Of a stretch of DNA of 64,000 nt, positions 1 through 11,372 are shown piece by piece; the first letter of the stretch is position 1, and every line of letters begins with the position of its first letter. Source of the stretch: Hepsetus odoe (Eukaryota > Chordata > Actinopteri > Characiformes > Hepsetidae); NCBI GenBank assembly GCA_017165825.1, contig CM029386.1:11510422-11574421 (forward strand), written 5' to 3'. The notes under the pieces are model-generated. The model made no database searches, was not told the origin of the DNA, and saw only the letters and a program-made list of their open reading frames with translations. Made by a program: the position numbers and the translations under genes.

Positions 1-2033
1 AAGAGATTACTAAAGTGACACTTTGCAGGAAACAAATGTTTTACTCTCCACAATGTTATTAGTTAAATGTGTAAATAATTCATTTTAAAATGCAGAGTGC
101 CATCTTGTGGTTTTTAAGTAATTCTTATGGCAAAGGTGTTTCAAACATCAAGGGTTTTAGTGTTTTAGTGTGTAAAAGTACCAAGCAGGACATCTCAATG
201 AAGCGAACGATACAGACACTGTTCTTTAGGTTTATTTCTCCACCCAGTGGTGAAAACGGTTACTCCAGAGTGGTTGACAAGACTTGATAATGCTGATTTG
301 TATTTCCAAATTAAAAAAAATTATCTTGAATTAGTGATTCAATGAAATCAACCGAGAGGAAACAGAATCTTTACATTAAAAAAACAAGTATATTTTTCTT
401 TTTGCCATCCTCACTATTGTTACTTTCTAGGGTGCAAAATGTCTTCTCCTTCCAGGAAATCAACCACTTATCTTGTGTCGATTTAAAAAAAAACATCATT
501 CCATCTGTGTGTGTTATTTGGTACATGATGATGCAACCAAAAATTGTTAACCTCAAGTGTTAACATCTTTAGTGTTTTCCAAGGTGATAGAGGATGAAGA
601 AAGAGGAAAGGGTTTTATCTGGAGATTTAATCAGTTCTACTTGAGAAACAGGATGTAGAATAAAAAAATTGTACAAAAAATATACAAATAACACATTGCA
701 ATGATGTGATCTAATTCTAGTCATTTCCAATCCTCTTCAATCCGTTCAGTTTTTAAAAAAATAAATCCTTATCCTACGTATTATACTTCATATATTTATT
801 AAAATAATTTATTTGCTGATAGAATTTAACACATATATGCAGTGACAGGACTGCAGTGAAAAGAAAGATGCAACGAGATGTCTTTTTTCCCTATTTAGTG
901 CATTTGCTGGCAGAATTTTACTTTCCTTCCCTGATACATTGTTGAAAACAATGTTAAGCCCACCTAATATAACATTTACAATAATACTAGGATAATACTG
1001 TGTTATATGCTGTTAATCTCTTCATAATATACAGTGTATTATGAGTTTGCATAAATAGGTTTAAACAATGATCCAAATCCAATTTTTTTGGTGGTTGTTC
1101 CACTAAACATTGCATTTAGGTCATATTTATGCAGAAATATAGGAAATTCTTAGCAAAACATTTGTTGAATCTTGAAATAGCAAGAAAAAGGACAAAATAT
1201 GCATGAGTAATAAATACTTATAGACTTTTTAGACAAAAAGTCTGTTGTATAACTGTCAATGCAAAGATGGATCCAGATTATTTGCTCTGGAATATTTGGA
1301 AATTTTCTGTTAACAAATTTCATTGAAATTCGTGATCACATTACTTTTGCAATAAAGAACTCACAGTGAAGACTAACTGTTCTAATTATTTAAAGCATAG
1401 GTTGTTTTGCTCCTCAAATCTACACAGCTTTAACTCCATGAATAACAGCAATGTAAATTACAGTCAAGGTAAAGCGAGTTCTCTCATGTGGGAGAATGTA
1501 TGTGGCTGAAACAGGAAATAAATTCAAGGGGGTTGCTGCAGCAACTGAGGGTCTGAAAACCATATCTTTAATTAGTAGAAACCGAGTCTGAGTTTAGAAA
1601 ACCACAACAGCCTTGTTCTATTTGCAGCAGTCTTGTGCATAGTGGCTGACGTTATCACTCTAAATAAACCCTCTTTGGCTGTCCAGACCACCATTGAAAC
1701 TAGGGATTCACTTGTGCAGAGATGTGCACTACAAAGACCTTGCAACATGCTAACTGCAACCAGGATGAGACATTAACAGTGAAAACAGGAAACGTGCAAG
1801 CTCAAGGCGTCAGCTGAAATACCGCCTATGCATTTGAGTTGGAAACCGCTCGAGTCAGAACTTCCCATGATGTATTTACGTTTGATCTCTGAAAAAAATT
1901 ATTTGTGTCACCTCCCGCTATCATAAAACCCTGCTCAGTTTTATGATATAAAAAAGTGTGGAGTACATGGCAAAATCAGTAGTTTGGCCAAACCTCATTT
2001 TTACACAGTTTACCCCAAATATACAGAACCGTG
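1..2033. other. AT-rich intergenic DNA, nothing recognised
   Basis: No exon, RNA gene or familiar repeat could be supported here. The two short reading frames near 90-560 have low-complexity, AT-driven composition, no family resemblance and no splice context. The stretch ends at the left TA of the foldback element. Confidence 0.5.
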
Positions 2034-2575
2034 CAAAAGTTTTAGGCAGGTGTGAAACAATGCTGTAAACAAAGAATCCTTTCAGAAATGGACGTGTTCA
2101 TCATTTATTTTCATCAATCAACAAAATGCAGTGAATGAACAAAAGAGAAATCTAAATCAAATCAATATTTGGTGTGGCCACCCTTTGCCTTCAAAACAGC
2201 ATCAATTCTTCTAGGTACACTTGCACACAGTTTGTTAAGGAACTCGGCTGGTAGGTTGTTCAAACATGACTGTGTTTCAGCCTCCATGTGACATTGATGA
2301 TCATCAGCACCTGTTTGGTAAAATTGGTTGATCATACACTGACTATAATCCTACAAAATCCCTGACTTTGTGCAAGTGTACCTAGAAGAACTGATGCTGG
2401 TTTGAAGGCAAAAGGTAGTAACACCAAATATTGATCTGATTGAGATTTTTCTTTTGTTCGTTCACTTTGCATTTTGTAAATTGATCAAAATAAACAATAA
2501 TTTTTTATATTTCTGAAAGCATTCTTTGTTTACAGCATTTTTTTCACACCTACCTAAAACTTTTGCACAGTACTG
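2034..2575. mobile_element. Foldback MITE (Tc1/mariner-type ends), 542 bp
   Basis: The left end (GTGCAAAAGTTTTAGGCAGG from 2041) is the inverse of the right end, which finishes in CCTAAAACTTTTGCACAG near 2552-2570. TA dinucleotides flank both sides. The inverted arms extend deep into the element: the stretch around 2165-2225 (accaccctttgcc-like, then aattcttctaggtacacttg) is mirrored at about 2372-2440. The RNA or single strand could therefore fold into a long hairpin. There is no transposase frame, so this is a non-autonomous element. A second copy lies at 56,438-56,824 and an isolated end near 50.6 kb. Confidence 0.85.
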
Positions 2576-2909
2576 TATATATTTGCCAAAGATATATTTG
2601 GTGTCTAAAGTTTGCCTCTCAGTCATATTTTCATAATTTCTTTGAGGCTATTAATAAGCTTGGAGCCCCTCCAATGCAAAATGTTTGAATATAACCTCAG
2701 ATGCTTATCTCAGATTGTGTCACTGTGGCTTTAAGTCATCCCAGTTAAAAATCAAACATCTGTTTGTGTGAGCCTCTCTGATTGAGGTAATGTCTGGACT
2801 TCTCATAGTAAGAGTGCTGCTGTTAAACATTTTCTTGTTAGTAGGGTCATGCAATTCCGCAATTACTCATTTTACACATTTTCACCTTAATTTCATGTAA
2901 TGCAGTATA

Positions 2910-4194
2910 CACTGCTAAAAAAAATAAAGGAACACTTTTTAATCAGAGTATAGTATCAAGTCAGTTAATCTTCTGGGATTTCAGTTAAGTAGCAGAGCGG
3001 GTTGTTAATCAGTGTCGGCTGTTTTGGTGCACTTAAGGGGCAACAATGAGACGACCCCAAAAACAGGAATGATTTCCCAGCATTGTCTCAAGAGCATGGA
3101 GGAGATTCTAGGAGACAGGCAGTTTCTCTAGGAGAGCTGGACAGGGCCATTGGAGGTCCTTAACCCATCAGCAGGACTGGTATCTGCTCCTTTGTGCAAG
3201 GAAGAACAGGACGAGTACTGGCAGAGCCCCATAAAATGACCTCCAGCGGGCCACTGGCATGAATGTCTGTGACCTAACCATTAGAAACAGACTTCATGAG
3301 GGTGGCCTGAGGGCCCGACGTCCTCTAGTGGGCCCTGTGCTCAGTGTGGAGCTCGACTGGCATTTGCCAGAGAACACCAGAATTGGCAGGTCCGGCACTG
3401 GCACTGTGCTTTTCACAGATAAGAGCAGGTTCACTCTGAGCTCATGTGACAGACGTGAATAGGTTTGGAGAAGCCGTGGTGAACATTGTGGTGCCTGCAA
3501 CATTGTTCAGCATGATCGGTTTGGTGGTGGGTCAGTGTTGGTCTGGGGAGGCATATCCATGGAGGGACGCACAGACCTGTACATGATAAATGATGGCACC
3601 CTGACTGCCATTAGGTATCGTGATGAAATCCTTAGACACATTGTTAGACCCTTCGCTGGTACAGTGGGTCCTGAGTTCCTCCTGGTGCATGATAATCCAG
3701 GCAGTTCCTGGAGGTTGAAGGAATTGATACCATTGACTCCATGCTCCACGCTTGCCTGTCCTAAATCCAACAGAACATCTCTGGGACATGTTTAGGTCCA
3801 TCCAACGCTGCCAGGTTGCACCTCAGACTGTCCAGGAGCTCCGTGATACCCTGGTGAAGATCTGGGAGGAGATACCCTAGGACGCCATCCGTCATCTCAT
3901 AAGAAGCATTGTCAGGCATACAAGCACGTGGAGGCCATACAAACTACTGTGTAGCATTTTGAATTTCTGCTATGACAGTTCAGCGAATTGGATTAGCCTG
4001 CCGCATCAGTTTTTCAGTTTCTTTGTGACTTCTAATTAAGCCCGCTGTAGGTAGATCATTTTCATCAAATGATGTGGCATCCTTTTGTTCCTAACACATT
4101 ACCCATTCCATATCAGTATGGATATCCAGCAGGATCTTTTTTCCAATTGAGATGATGTGTTTTCAAAGTGTTCCTTTAATTTTTTTGAGCAGTG
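2910..4194 (+). mobile_element. Near-complete Tc1/mariner transposon, inactivated
   Basis: Terminal inverted repeats of about 30 bp (CACTGCT..AAATAAAGGAACACTTT at the left, the reverse complement ending AGCAGTG at the right) bound a 1,285-bp unit. TA target dinucleotides sit at 2908-2909 and 4195-4196. The interior holds a broken DDE transposase in + orientation. The size and TIR layout are as expected for a fish Tc1/mariner element. Confidence 0.9.
3041..3950 (+). pseudogene. Tc1/mariner DDE transposase pseudogene
   Basis: Transposase of the element at 2910-4194. Conceptual translation in shifting frames shows a helix-turn-helix region near 3250-3320 (TIRNRLHEGGLRARRP). The catalytic-core block FTDKSRF has its Asp codon at 3418-3420. 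The block GGGSVLVWGGIS follows at 3525-3560, and the second catalytic block LLVHDNPG has its Asp at 3691-3693. The third acidic block (LNPTEHLWD-like) is present near 3765-3790 but in another frame. Stops and frameshifts interrupt the sequence (for example the TAG after DRRE near 3461), so no active enzyme can be made. Confidence 0.88.
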
Positions 4195-4196
4195 TA

Positions 4197-5654
4197 TATA
4201 ACAGATTGAAGATTAGCGTTCTATCAGTATTAGTCAGAGACTGACTAATATGGGACATTGTATGACATATTATTCTGTATAAAATGAAAAAAAAATGTGT
4301 AAGCACAATTCGGGTCTCCAGATCATTTTTACAGATAGAGGACCTACAATGGTAGAAAAACTACAAAGTAAAGTCTAAGGTTTTGTATCACACAACCCTT
4401 GATCTGCCAGACTCTCTAGACTTTGTCCGAATGAGACATACGGGTAATGATGCACAGTGCAATTTAACCAAACATTTATTTAATTAAATTCATATACAAA
4501 CAACTCAGCTATTAAATACTGCTCAACCGGTACAATATAGACTTTTGACTCAGGCCTAAGTGGCTCAGCTTTGACCTAGTTGTTAGTCTTGGGTTTGTGT
4601 TGTTGTGGTTCATTTCTGGCAGCGGTTGTTTAAAGCAGGCTTTGATGCCACCTCTTCATGGCTGTAAACCCGATAGGTTCCAAAAACGTTTTAGTTTAAA
4701 GTCTAACGGGTTCAGACACAATCTGTAGGCTTCTCATAATGTTTGTCTCATTAACATAAAAAAGGTCAGATGTGCTGCAAAATGGAAAAACATTAAAGTG
4801 ATAAAATGACATTTAGCAAAAAGGAGTCAGTATTGTGTGTGCTGTACGGGGAGACATCTTAAAGAGTATCACGAACAGTCACATTGACCTTAAATTAACC
4901 TAGTTTTGTATTTAATATTAGATCTCAAAATTTAAGATGGAATTTAAAACCTGATGCAACATAATGAGCATTTGGAGCACAGCTACGAATTGAACACAAG
5001 ATGTATGTCAAAGCTTGGTCATTTTAACCTAGAAAAGTCCCAGATGCAGGGAACCCTGATCCAGCAACGTAAGCATAGGTGTAATTATTATAGCGTGATC
5101 TCATCATAAATCTCTCACAGCCATTAGCAGCATTACATCAAGTGCTAGTAAGTGGAAGGTGATAGGTTGGTTGTAAAATGGGACTACCCCACTGATGTAA
5201 AGGGGGGGTACTTCATTGCTTCCCCTTAAATAGAAGAAAATAGCTGACCTTCACAGAGGATCATAGTAACAATGTTTCAGTTCAAGCACGATCATGCAAA
5301 TTGCCCGAGGTTCAAAGTGTGCAGGGACACAGTGGAAACTTCCTGTGTGCCATGTGGGGATGTGTTTTTGCTGCAACAGCATGTGTGTGCGTGTGTGTGT
5401 TTCTTTCACTTCATTAAATGAACAGTAGCATCACACTTTGTGGTTTGAATCATCCACTTTTTCGTTTCTACTACAGATCAGTTCGTTTTGACCTTCACTC
5501 TGCCACTGTAAGTGAGCAAATAAAGTTGTCTTGCAGGTTGAGAACAAAACAAGTTTTTTTTTTCCATTTTTTATGACCTGGTGTGTCACTGGCTGCTTGA
5601 GGCAAATTTGCTAAGACAAAGGAATCAGGACCTCAGACCTGTGCTGAAGTGGAG
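4197..5654. other. Intergenic region upstream of cd28
   Basis: This holds the presumed promoter and 5' UTR of the CD28-type gene, but no clear TATA box or initiator could be fixed. There is a short (GT)n tract at about 5,388-5,401. No reading frame worth reporting was found. Confidence 0.4.
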
Positions 5655-5724
5655 ATGAAGACGCTGCATGTGACCCTCCTGCACCTCTTCCTTATCGGTA
5701 GCACCTTACAGAACCCATGCGAAG
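5655..5724 (+). CDS. cd28: cd28 exon 1: start and signal peptide
   Basis: The ATG at 5655 has G at -3. Twenty-three codons plus one base encode a hydrophobic leader (MKTLHVTLLHLFLIGS..). The exon ends at GAAG|gtgagt (donor GT at 5725). A cysteine at residue 22 lies close to the likely cleavage site. Confidence 0.85.
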
Positions 5725-6631
5725 GTGAGTTCTGAAGAAAGTCACTGTTTACTGCAAAGAGCTATGAAAGGTGTAAAGAAAAATGTGCACTATTTATTTA
5801 TTTATTTATTTATTTATTTATGCTTTGTACACCACACTGTTGCTGTTGGAAGCATTGTATCTGCATGTTAAATTTTTTTTTTTTTTTTTTCCAAACTAAA
5901 GCTAACCTTTAAATTCAGAATGAACTGATCATAAGAAATAGACTTAAATGACCTGAAAATTACCATCTGGTAATATTTTAATACATTTATTAGCAATGGA
6001 TGTAAAATTACACAAAATGTTAAATATGCATTTAAAAGATCACTTTTAAGGTAAAGAAAATGGATTATCTTATTACAATGGCACGTTCAGGGGTGGGATG
6101 TGTCTGGCAGCAAGTGCTTAAAGGTGGAAGCAAAGATGCTCAGATCTCCAAAGCTTCAGGACTCTAGGGGGGTTGCAAGGGTAAGCAGTGGTTAGTACCT
6201 GTCAATAGTGGTCCGAGGAACAACAGCTGGTGAGACGTAAATTTCAGTCTGGTCATTCTGAATTTTTTACACTATAATAAAAAGTTGCTGATGGTTTCAA
6301 ATGATGTCTAAAAAACACAAAACACAAAAAAACTGAAATAGAGGGTTTTGTTCTTACAGCAACATTGAAAAAATAATGTGTGAAATATAAAGCGAGCTTT
6401 TAAAATATAATATGCCTCATACTTAGGCACATCTTGAAGTTGTAAAATAGCAAAATTTCAGCCACAATCATTCTAGAGATTATAGAACTGCACTTCATTA
6501 AGAAGCTACAATATCCTGCTGCATTTCCAAACAACTTGCAGAAAGAAAAAATGTATTATATGTGGAGCATGAAATTATATATGAAGAGAGAGGTGATCAT
6601 ATTTTATAGCATGCATCGTGTGAGTGTGTAC

Positions 6632-6670
<39 letters not shown>

Positions 6671-6796
6671 AAGGCTTCTGCAAAACGATGATTCAGTTTT
6701 TCCTGGCTTTCTTCTTGAATGTTTTCACTCTATTTCAGTGATGACATTTCTCCATTGTTTCTAGAGTCTCTGTGAGTGAGTAAGAAAGAAAGAGAC

Positions 6797-6839
<43 letters not shown>

Positions 6840-9800
6840 AGGAAAGTCTGTGTTTCTGAACCATTGGGGCAAGTGGGAAGACATTACCATATCAGCTGTC
6901 TTAAATTTCTTTTAAGAAGGTGGGCGGGGGGGGATTTGGTCTGGTGATTGGATTGATAGTGAAGAGAAACTGCATGTAATTTTTCTGGGCATATCACTTT
7001 TTTTCTTTCATTTTTTCAGATCCTTCTTGGATCAGAAAAGCAGCAAAATGAGGGAAAGCAGGACCATTAAAATGATGCACAATTCCTGAAATGTCCTGTA
7101 AAAAATGCAAATTCCTGTAAAATGTCCCACTCTTTTGTAGATCATTTTCTGATCATTTTAGCAGAAAATTCCTATTTATTTGATAAGTTTAATATATTTG
7201 GGAAAAAAGGTGCCATAACTTTGCAAGGCCATACGTTTTTTTTTTTTCTTTTTTTTTCTAGTACATAAAATTCAGTAAATAATCAGGAACAGGTGCATGT
7301 GTACTTTGGAACGCAACAAAGCGCCATTTCACCAGCGTTTGCCGATGACTGTATCGAGGTTTTGTCAAAGCTTTTAAAGAATTGCCATCATAATTTGGAG
7401 CTATATGCTCGCTGTATGGCTTTGAGTACAGAATTCAAACTGTACTTTACAAAACATCTTACAGTGATTTGTAAGATAAACTCTTTAAAATAAAAGTGTT
7501 AATAATTGTTCCTAGGCTAGATGCCATATAAGTAATGCTCCTTTTTTCTCAATGAACCTCATAATATAAAAGTTTTTTAACAATCACAGTGTTTTTTGGT
7601 AAAACTACAAATGGTAAAGCAGAAAACAGATTTTATGTCTTTTTTCCCCCAAACATTGTCATTCCCCCCCATTCCAACTGCACCAGATACATTTCTCCCA
7701 GTTGTACTAGTAGCTTGAGAAAATAATATACTGAACTTGCCTCCTGTTCGTAAATGGCTCCGTTTTATTCTGTCCTTCTCTCGTTCACTCCTACTAATTG
7801 TGTATATTTTATGTTAGACAGGTCCTCTGAAAAGATGAACTACTATCGTTTCCTGAAACAATATATTAGATCATCTCCAACCTTTACTGAAGACATTCAG
7901 ACTAACATTCCGCAAAACAAAACTGTTGAACTGATGGAAAAATAAGAGAATTCCAGTGTTCCAGTGTCACACAAACTTTACAAGTTAGACTGAGAATCAG
8001 ATACAGTCCTTAAACAGTGAATGTGGCAGTTTTGTGCATTTATATAAAAGAATCTTCCGTGTAAAAACCTTCTATATCCTCAGAATTATCTCTTGCAGCC
8101 CTGGTACTATTTTCTATGTTATGCTAATTTTCTTTGGTCATTATGTAAGTGATTATTCTAGTGGATGTTTATATAGATTTGATGTATATATATGTGCACA
8201 CTGCAAAATATTTCATAGGTCAGCTAGAGCTTTTTACACTTTCAGCCAGTCTGCATGCTGTAATATTAGGCTATTCTAGAGAAGGCAGAAAAGAAATGGT
8301 ATCACTGAACTCCGAAACTCGAATTCATAGCCAACATTGTTATTTAGTGTGTTATATGAAACGAAGATGTTTCAAAACCTCCTGCGTTTAAAGAATGCCT
8401 TTCTGAACAACTTTACCCTTCTATTACAGATAACATCCCGCAGATTCAGCGAGTGAGGGTCCACGGCACTGCTTATGTACCTTGTCCGAAATTCGAAGGA
8501 AAGGAGATCACCTTCTCTTTGTACCACGGCTCAAATCATTCCTCTGTGCACAGGAACTTCACCCACGTGAAGGAGCCTGAACCTGTGGGGATTCGTCACC
8601 ACCTGAATGCTACTAACAACAGCACCATGTTTGTCCTTTACAATGTGACCGAGGATCAGACGGGGCTGTATTCTTGTGTGGCATTAACAACCTTCCCCCC
8701 TCCATTGCTTCAGGAAAAAACAGGGCCTAGAATCATAGTCATAGTTGAGGGTAAGGTGGAATTTTATTAGTTGTTCAAAATTGCCATTTTTTAATCACTT
8801 TTTTGATCATGAAACATGACATTACTATTATTTGTATCCGATAAAACAAAACGACAGCAACAAAACAACACAGTCTATAGCAGTGACTCTCAAACCAGTC
8901 CTTAATAATTGTACCAGAGATTTTGTTCCTTAGTCACTTAATTAAAGTGTAATAGAAGTGGGGGTTGTGATAGAATATAGGGAGTCTATAGGTACTCTGA
9001 GTTATTTCAACCCATAATGCAATGAGGGAGATCATGGATGTAGCTGTCATGGATGGGGATGTTTTTGCGAAAGCAGTTAAGTAGCAAAGTTGCCGGATCG
9101 CTGTTCGCAGAAACACCATTACTAACTGTTTTGATGTATGTCTTGTCTGACTATATATAACAGAAACAAAGTAAACTCTTTATTCGTCATGTGATAAGAT
9201 CAACTGATTCTAGAAATGCACAACCACTACTGTCCCTGAATCATCTTCTCCTTCCTAGAAACATGTCAGCAGACGTACCCAAGGTGCGAACCTCCAACCA
9301 ATGATCTGTCCTTGTGGGTGGGGCTTGGGGTGCTTATTATATACGGCCTTATGATCACCTTCACCGCCTTTTCACTCAAGGTAAGTGATGCCAGTTTGAA
9401 CCCGTGTTTCTTTTGCACAAAACATAACACTTAACTGATGTGATTGATTGAGGAAAACTTGAGGGAAAGGTCTCATAGTAATATACAATAAAAAAATAAT
9501 ATAATATCACATCATATCATATAATGTAATATAATATAATATTCCATTCCATTCTATTTTTGCTCACCAGAAAATTAATGCCATCTCCTTACCCAGTGAG
9601 ATCTCATATTTTTTATACTAAACAGTTCTTTAATAATTAAAACTGTGTTTTTTGGAGCATTTTAGAATCAAAATATGTAAAATAATAAAAGCTAAGCAAC
9701 AGTTGCTCAACATTATTCATAGACTAATCGGTTTTATATTATTCAAACATTTCCAGTGTCTAGTAAAGCAAAGTGATGTTAGCATAAGCCTTCAACATCA

Positions 9801-10030
9801 TGATGAGGGCTTATCATGATGTGTAAGGTCTACATCATGCTGCTCTTACATCTGACTTTCAGTTCAGACTGACCAGAGTGGACTTGGACAAGCATGATTA
9901 CATGAATGTGAGGCCCAGAGGACGACGAAGGAACCAGGGGATCCTCCACCCGGCCCGGCTGAGCTGGTACAACGACACCACGTCAAGCATCGCAACCTAC
10001 AAACTCTCCTCCAAACGACTGCAGAACTAA
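5655..10030 (+). CDS. cd28: CD28-type T-cell costimulatory receptor (four exons)
   Basis: Joined exons 5655-5724, 8430-8750, 9259-9380 and 9863-10030 give 226 aa; human CD28 has 220. CD28 is a disulphide-linked T-cell surface dimer that binds B7 ligands and gives the second activation signal. Visible here are a hydrophobic leader (about 1-20), an Ig V domain with core cysteines C42 and C106 (YSC) but no strand-C Trp as in CD28, and a TFPPPL loop (111-116) in place of MYPPPY. A stalk with C133 and C140 follows, then a transmembrane helix (about 149-170). The basic tail carries HDYMNV (Y184). N-glycosylation sequons occur at N59, N66, N83, N86, N87 and N95. All splice sites are GT..AG and phases agree (1, 1, 0). 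CTLA4 and ICOS are less likely because the tail motif is of the CD28 YMNx type. A lineage-specific CD28-like paralogue cannot be excluded. Confidence 0.88.
5791..5820. repeat. (TTTA)n microsatellite
   Basis: About seven perfect TTTA units in cd28 intron 1. Confidence 0.95.
6055..6235 (+). mobile_element. Tc1/mariner fragment (family B)
   Basis: Internal fragment in cd28 intron 1. It contains GGATTATCTTATTACAATGG, a ggggtgggat..ggcagcaag stretch and tggttagtacctgtca, which parallel the 5' transposase region of the copies at 38.6 and 49.8 kb. No terminal repeats are retained. Confidence 0.6.
6634..6662. repeat. (GA)n microsatellite
   Basis: Perfect GA dinucleotide run in cd28 intron 1. A longer one follows at 6799-6838. 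Confidence 0.95.
6799..6838. repeat. (GA)n microsatellite
   Basis: About twenty perfect GA units in cd28 intron 1. Confidence 0.95.
8430..8750 (+). CDS. cd28: cd28 exon 2: Ig V domain
   Basis: The acceptor is ..ttctattacag|AT and the donor GAGG|gtaagg. The exon is 321 nt and phase 1 on both sides, as expected for an Ig-domain exon. It encodes residues 24-130: strand-B Cys in AYVPCP, the DQTGLYSC strand-F signature, then the FPPP loop and a G strand ending IIVIVE. Confidence 0.92.
9259..9380 (+). CDS. cd28: cd28 exon 3: stalk and transmembrane segment
   Basis: The acceptor is cttcctag|AAACATG and the donor CTCAAG|gtaagt; 122 nt. It encodes a stalk with two cysteines (C133, C140), either of which could form the interchain disulphide, then a hydrophobic helix LWVGLGVLIIYGLMITF. 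Confidence 0.9.
9863..10030 (+). CDS. cd28: cd28 exon 4: cytoplasmic tail
   Basis: The acceptor is tctgactttcag|TTC and the stop TAA is at 10028-10030. It encodes 55 residues: a basic membrane-proximal stretch, DYMNV, the RPRGRRRN cluster, then a Ser/Thr-rich end with Y207 and Y217. No PYAP-type SH3 ligand like that of the human distal tail is visible. Confidence 0.9.
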   Translation, partial: FRLTRVDLDKHDYMNVRPRGRRRNQGILHPARLSWYNDTTSSIATYKLSSKRLQN

Positions 10031-10561
10031 ACCCAGCCATTGAAGCAAAGTGCCATTCACTGAAAGAGCCAAGCTGGGCGAAGGAATCCCAGAATCTGAG
10101 TCTGCTTTGTGTAGACATTGTAGCAAAGCTGTAAGATAACAACTGGCATCCTCTTCTTTCACATCTTCATACCTGGGAGTATTTTTGCTTCTGTAAATGT
10201 TGTCCTTGTAGATAAAAAAACGTGTAGAGATAAATGGTATAATAATTTTATATGATGTTCATTTGGAAAATGTTAAGTGGTAACACATTCTGCTTACTAT
10301 TGCTCTTGCTGCTTCTGCTTTGATCCACTGGAGGGCGACAGAGGCCTTTATAAAAACTTCATCCAAAATTCCTGCCCTAAAAAGGTCTGTGTGCTGTCAT
10401 TCCCCTCCATTTCCCCACCACACCATCAGTGGTTAATTTTTATTTCCAACTGTTTTGTGTTTACCTAATGCTCATGTACTGGCCAATGTGGTTCATATTT
10501 AAGCTGTCAGACATGCACTAATGTTAAATACACACACAAAACTGGGCAGAAACATTGTTTA
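10031..10561 (+). other. cd28: Likely cd28 3' UTR and downstream DNA
   Basis: Follows the cd28 stop. No canonical AATAAA is visible before the SINE at 10,562, so the polyadenylation site is not fixed. The short reading frames here have no family resemblance. Confidence 0.45.
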
Positions 10562-10830
10562 AGGGCAGCGGTGGCCTAGTGGTGAGGGAGTTGCCCCGCA
10601 TCGGAAGATTGTGGGTTCGATTCCCTCACAAGTAGGTTGCCCTGAGGTACCCTTGAGCAAGGTACCGTCCCCGTCACTGCTCCCCGGGCGCTTTCAATAG
10701 CTGCCCACTGCTGCACGGTATTTGTGTGCATGGGTTAAAAGCAGAGGTCCAATTTTGTTGTGGTTCACGCTTGCTGTGCTGTGACCTCGCAATGACAAGG
10801 GTTGTCACTTTCACTTTCACTCAAAACTGA
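10562..10830 (+). mobile_element. tRNA-derived SINE (family 1)
   Basis: The head has RNA polymerase III promoter boxes: A box TGGCCTAGTGG and B box GGTTCGATTCC. The body follows (CCTTGAGCAAGGTACC, CACTGCTCCCCGGGCGC, CTGCCCACTGCTGCACG) and the tail ends in CACTTTCACTTTCAC. The same unit recurs at 19.5, 20.6, 26.8, 52.9 and 59.4 kb. This copy sits between the CD28 stop and the CCK-receptor promoter. Confidence 0.92.
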
Positions 10831-11280
10831 CATCTAAACCTAAAAAATATATATTAGCACAAAAGCACTTCTAGAATGAATACTCAAAACCCTAAAAAAC
10901 ACAAAAGAGTGACTGAAAGCGCTGTACAAATAAACAAAAAGCAAAACTGTTTGATAATGAATACTCCAAACTCAAAATCCAATTCACATACAATTCACTG
11001 AGAGCTCAACCTTAAACCACACACAGACATGAAAAACACTCTCAAAGTGCTTTATAAATTAATACAAAAATGTATTCAAAAGCTTGAAAAAATAAAAATA
11101 AATTATTTCTATTTTTTGTTCATACTATTATGATTATTATACTGTTTCTAATATAAAAAGTATTGCTCTTATTTTTCACTCTCACTTTAATTCGCTCTAA
11201 AAATGATTAAATATGTGCTTAGTAAAATAAAGTAAAAAACAAACAAACGGATGAATGAATGTGGTCAAATGAATGAATGA

Positions 11281-11312
11281 ATAAACAAACAAACAAACAA
11301 ACAAACAAACAG
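11281..11312. repeat. (AAAC)n microsatellite
   Basis: Tandem AAAC units directly upstream of the promoter block. Confidence 0.9.
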
Positions 11313-11372
11313 AAGGCCTATTATTAAATATTAGCTGCTAGCATATCCTTAAGCAGCGAGACCCATATCTAA

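Noticed and set aside
5655..10030. Annotation as CTLA4 or ICOS
   Set aside because: The tail carries a YMNx motif in a DYMN context as in CD28, not the YVKM of CTLA4 or YMFM of ICOS; exon layout alone does not separate them.
10562..10640. Possible tRNA gene (A and B boxes)
   Set aside because: It is the tRNA-derived head of a SINE; the cloverleaf is degraded and the unit recurs with the full SINE body.
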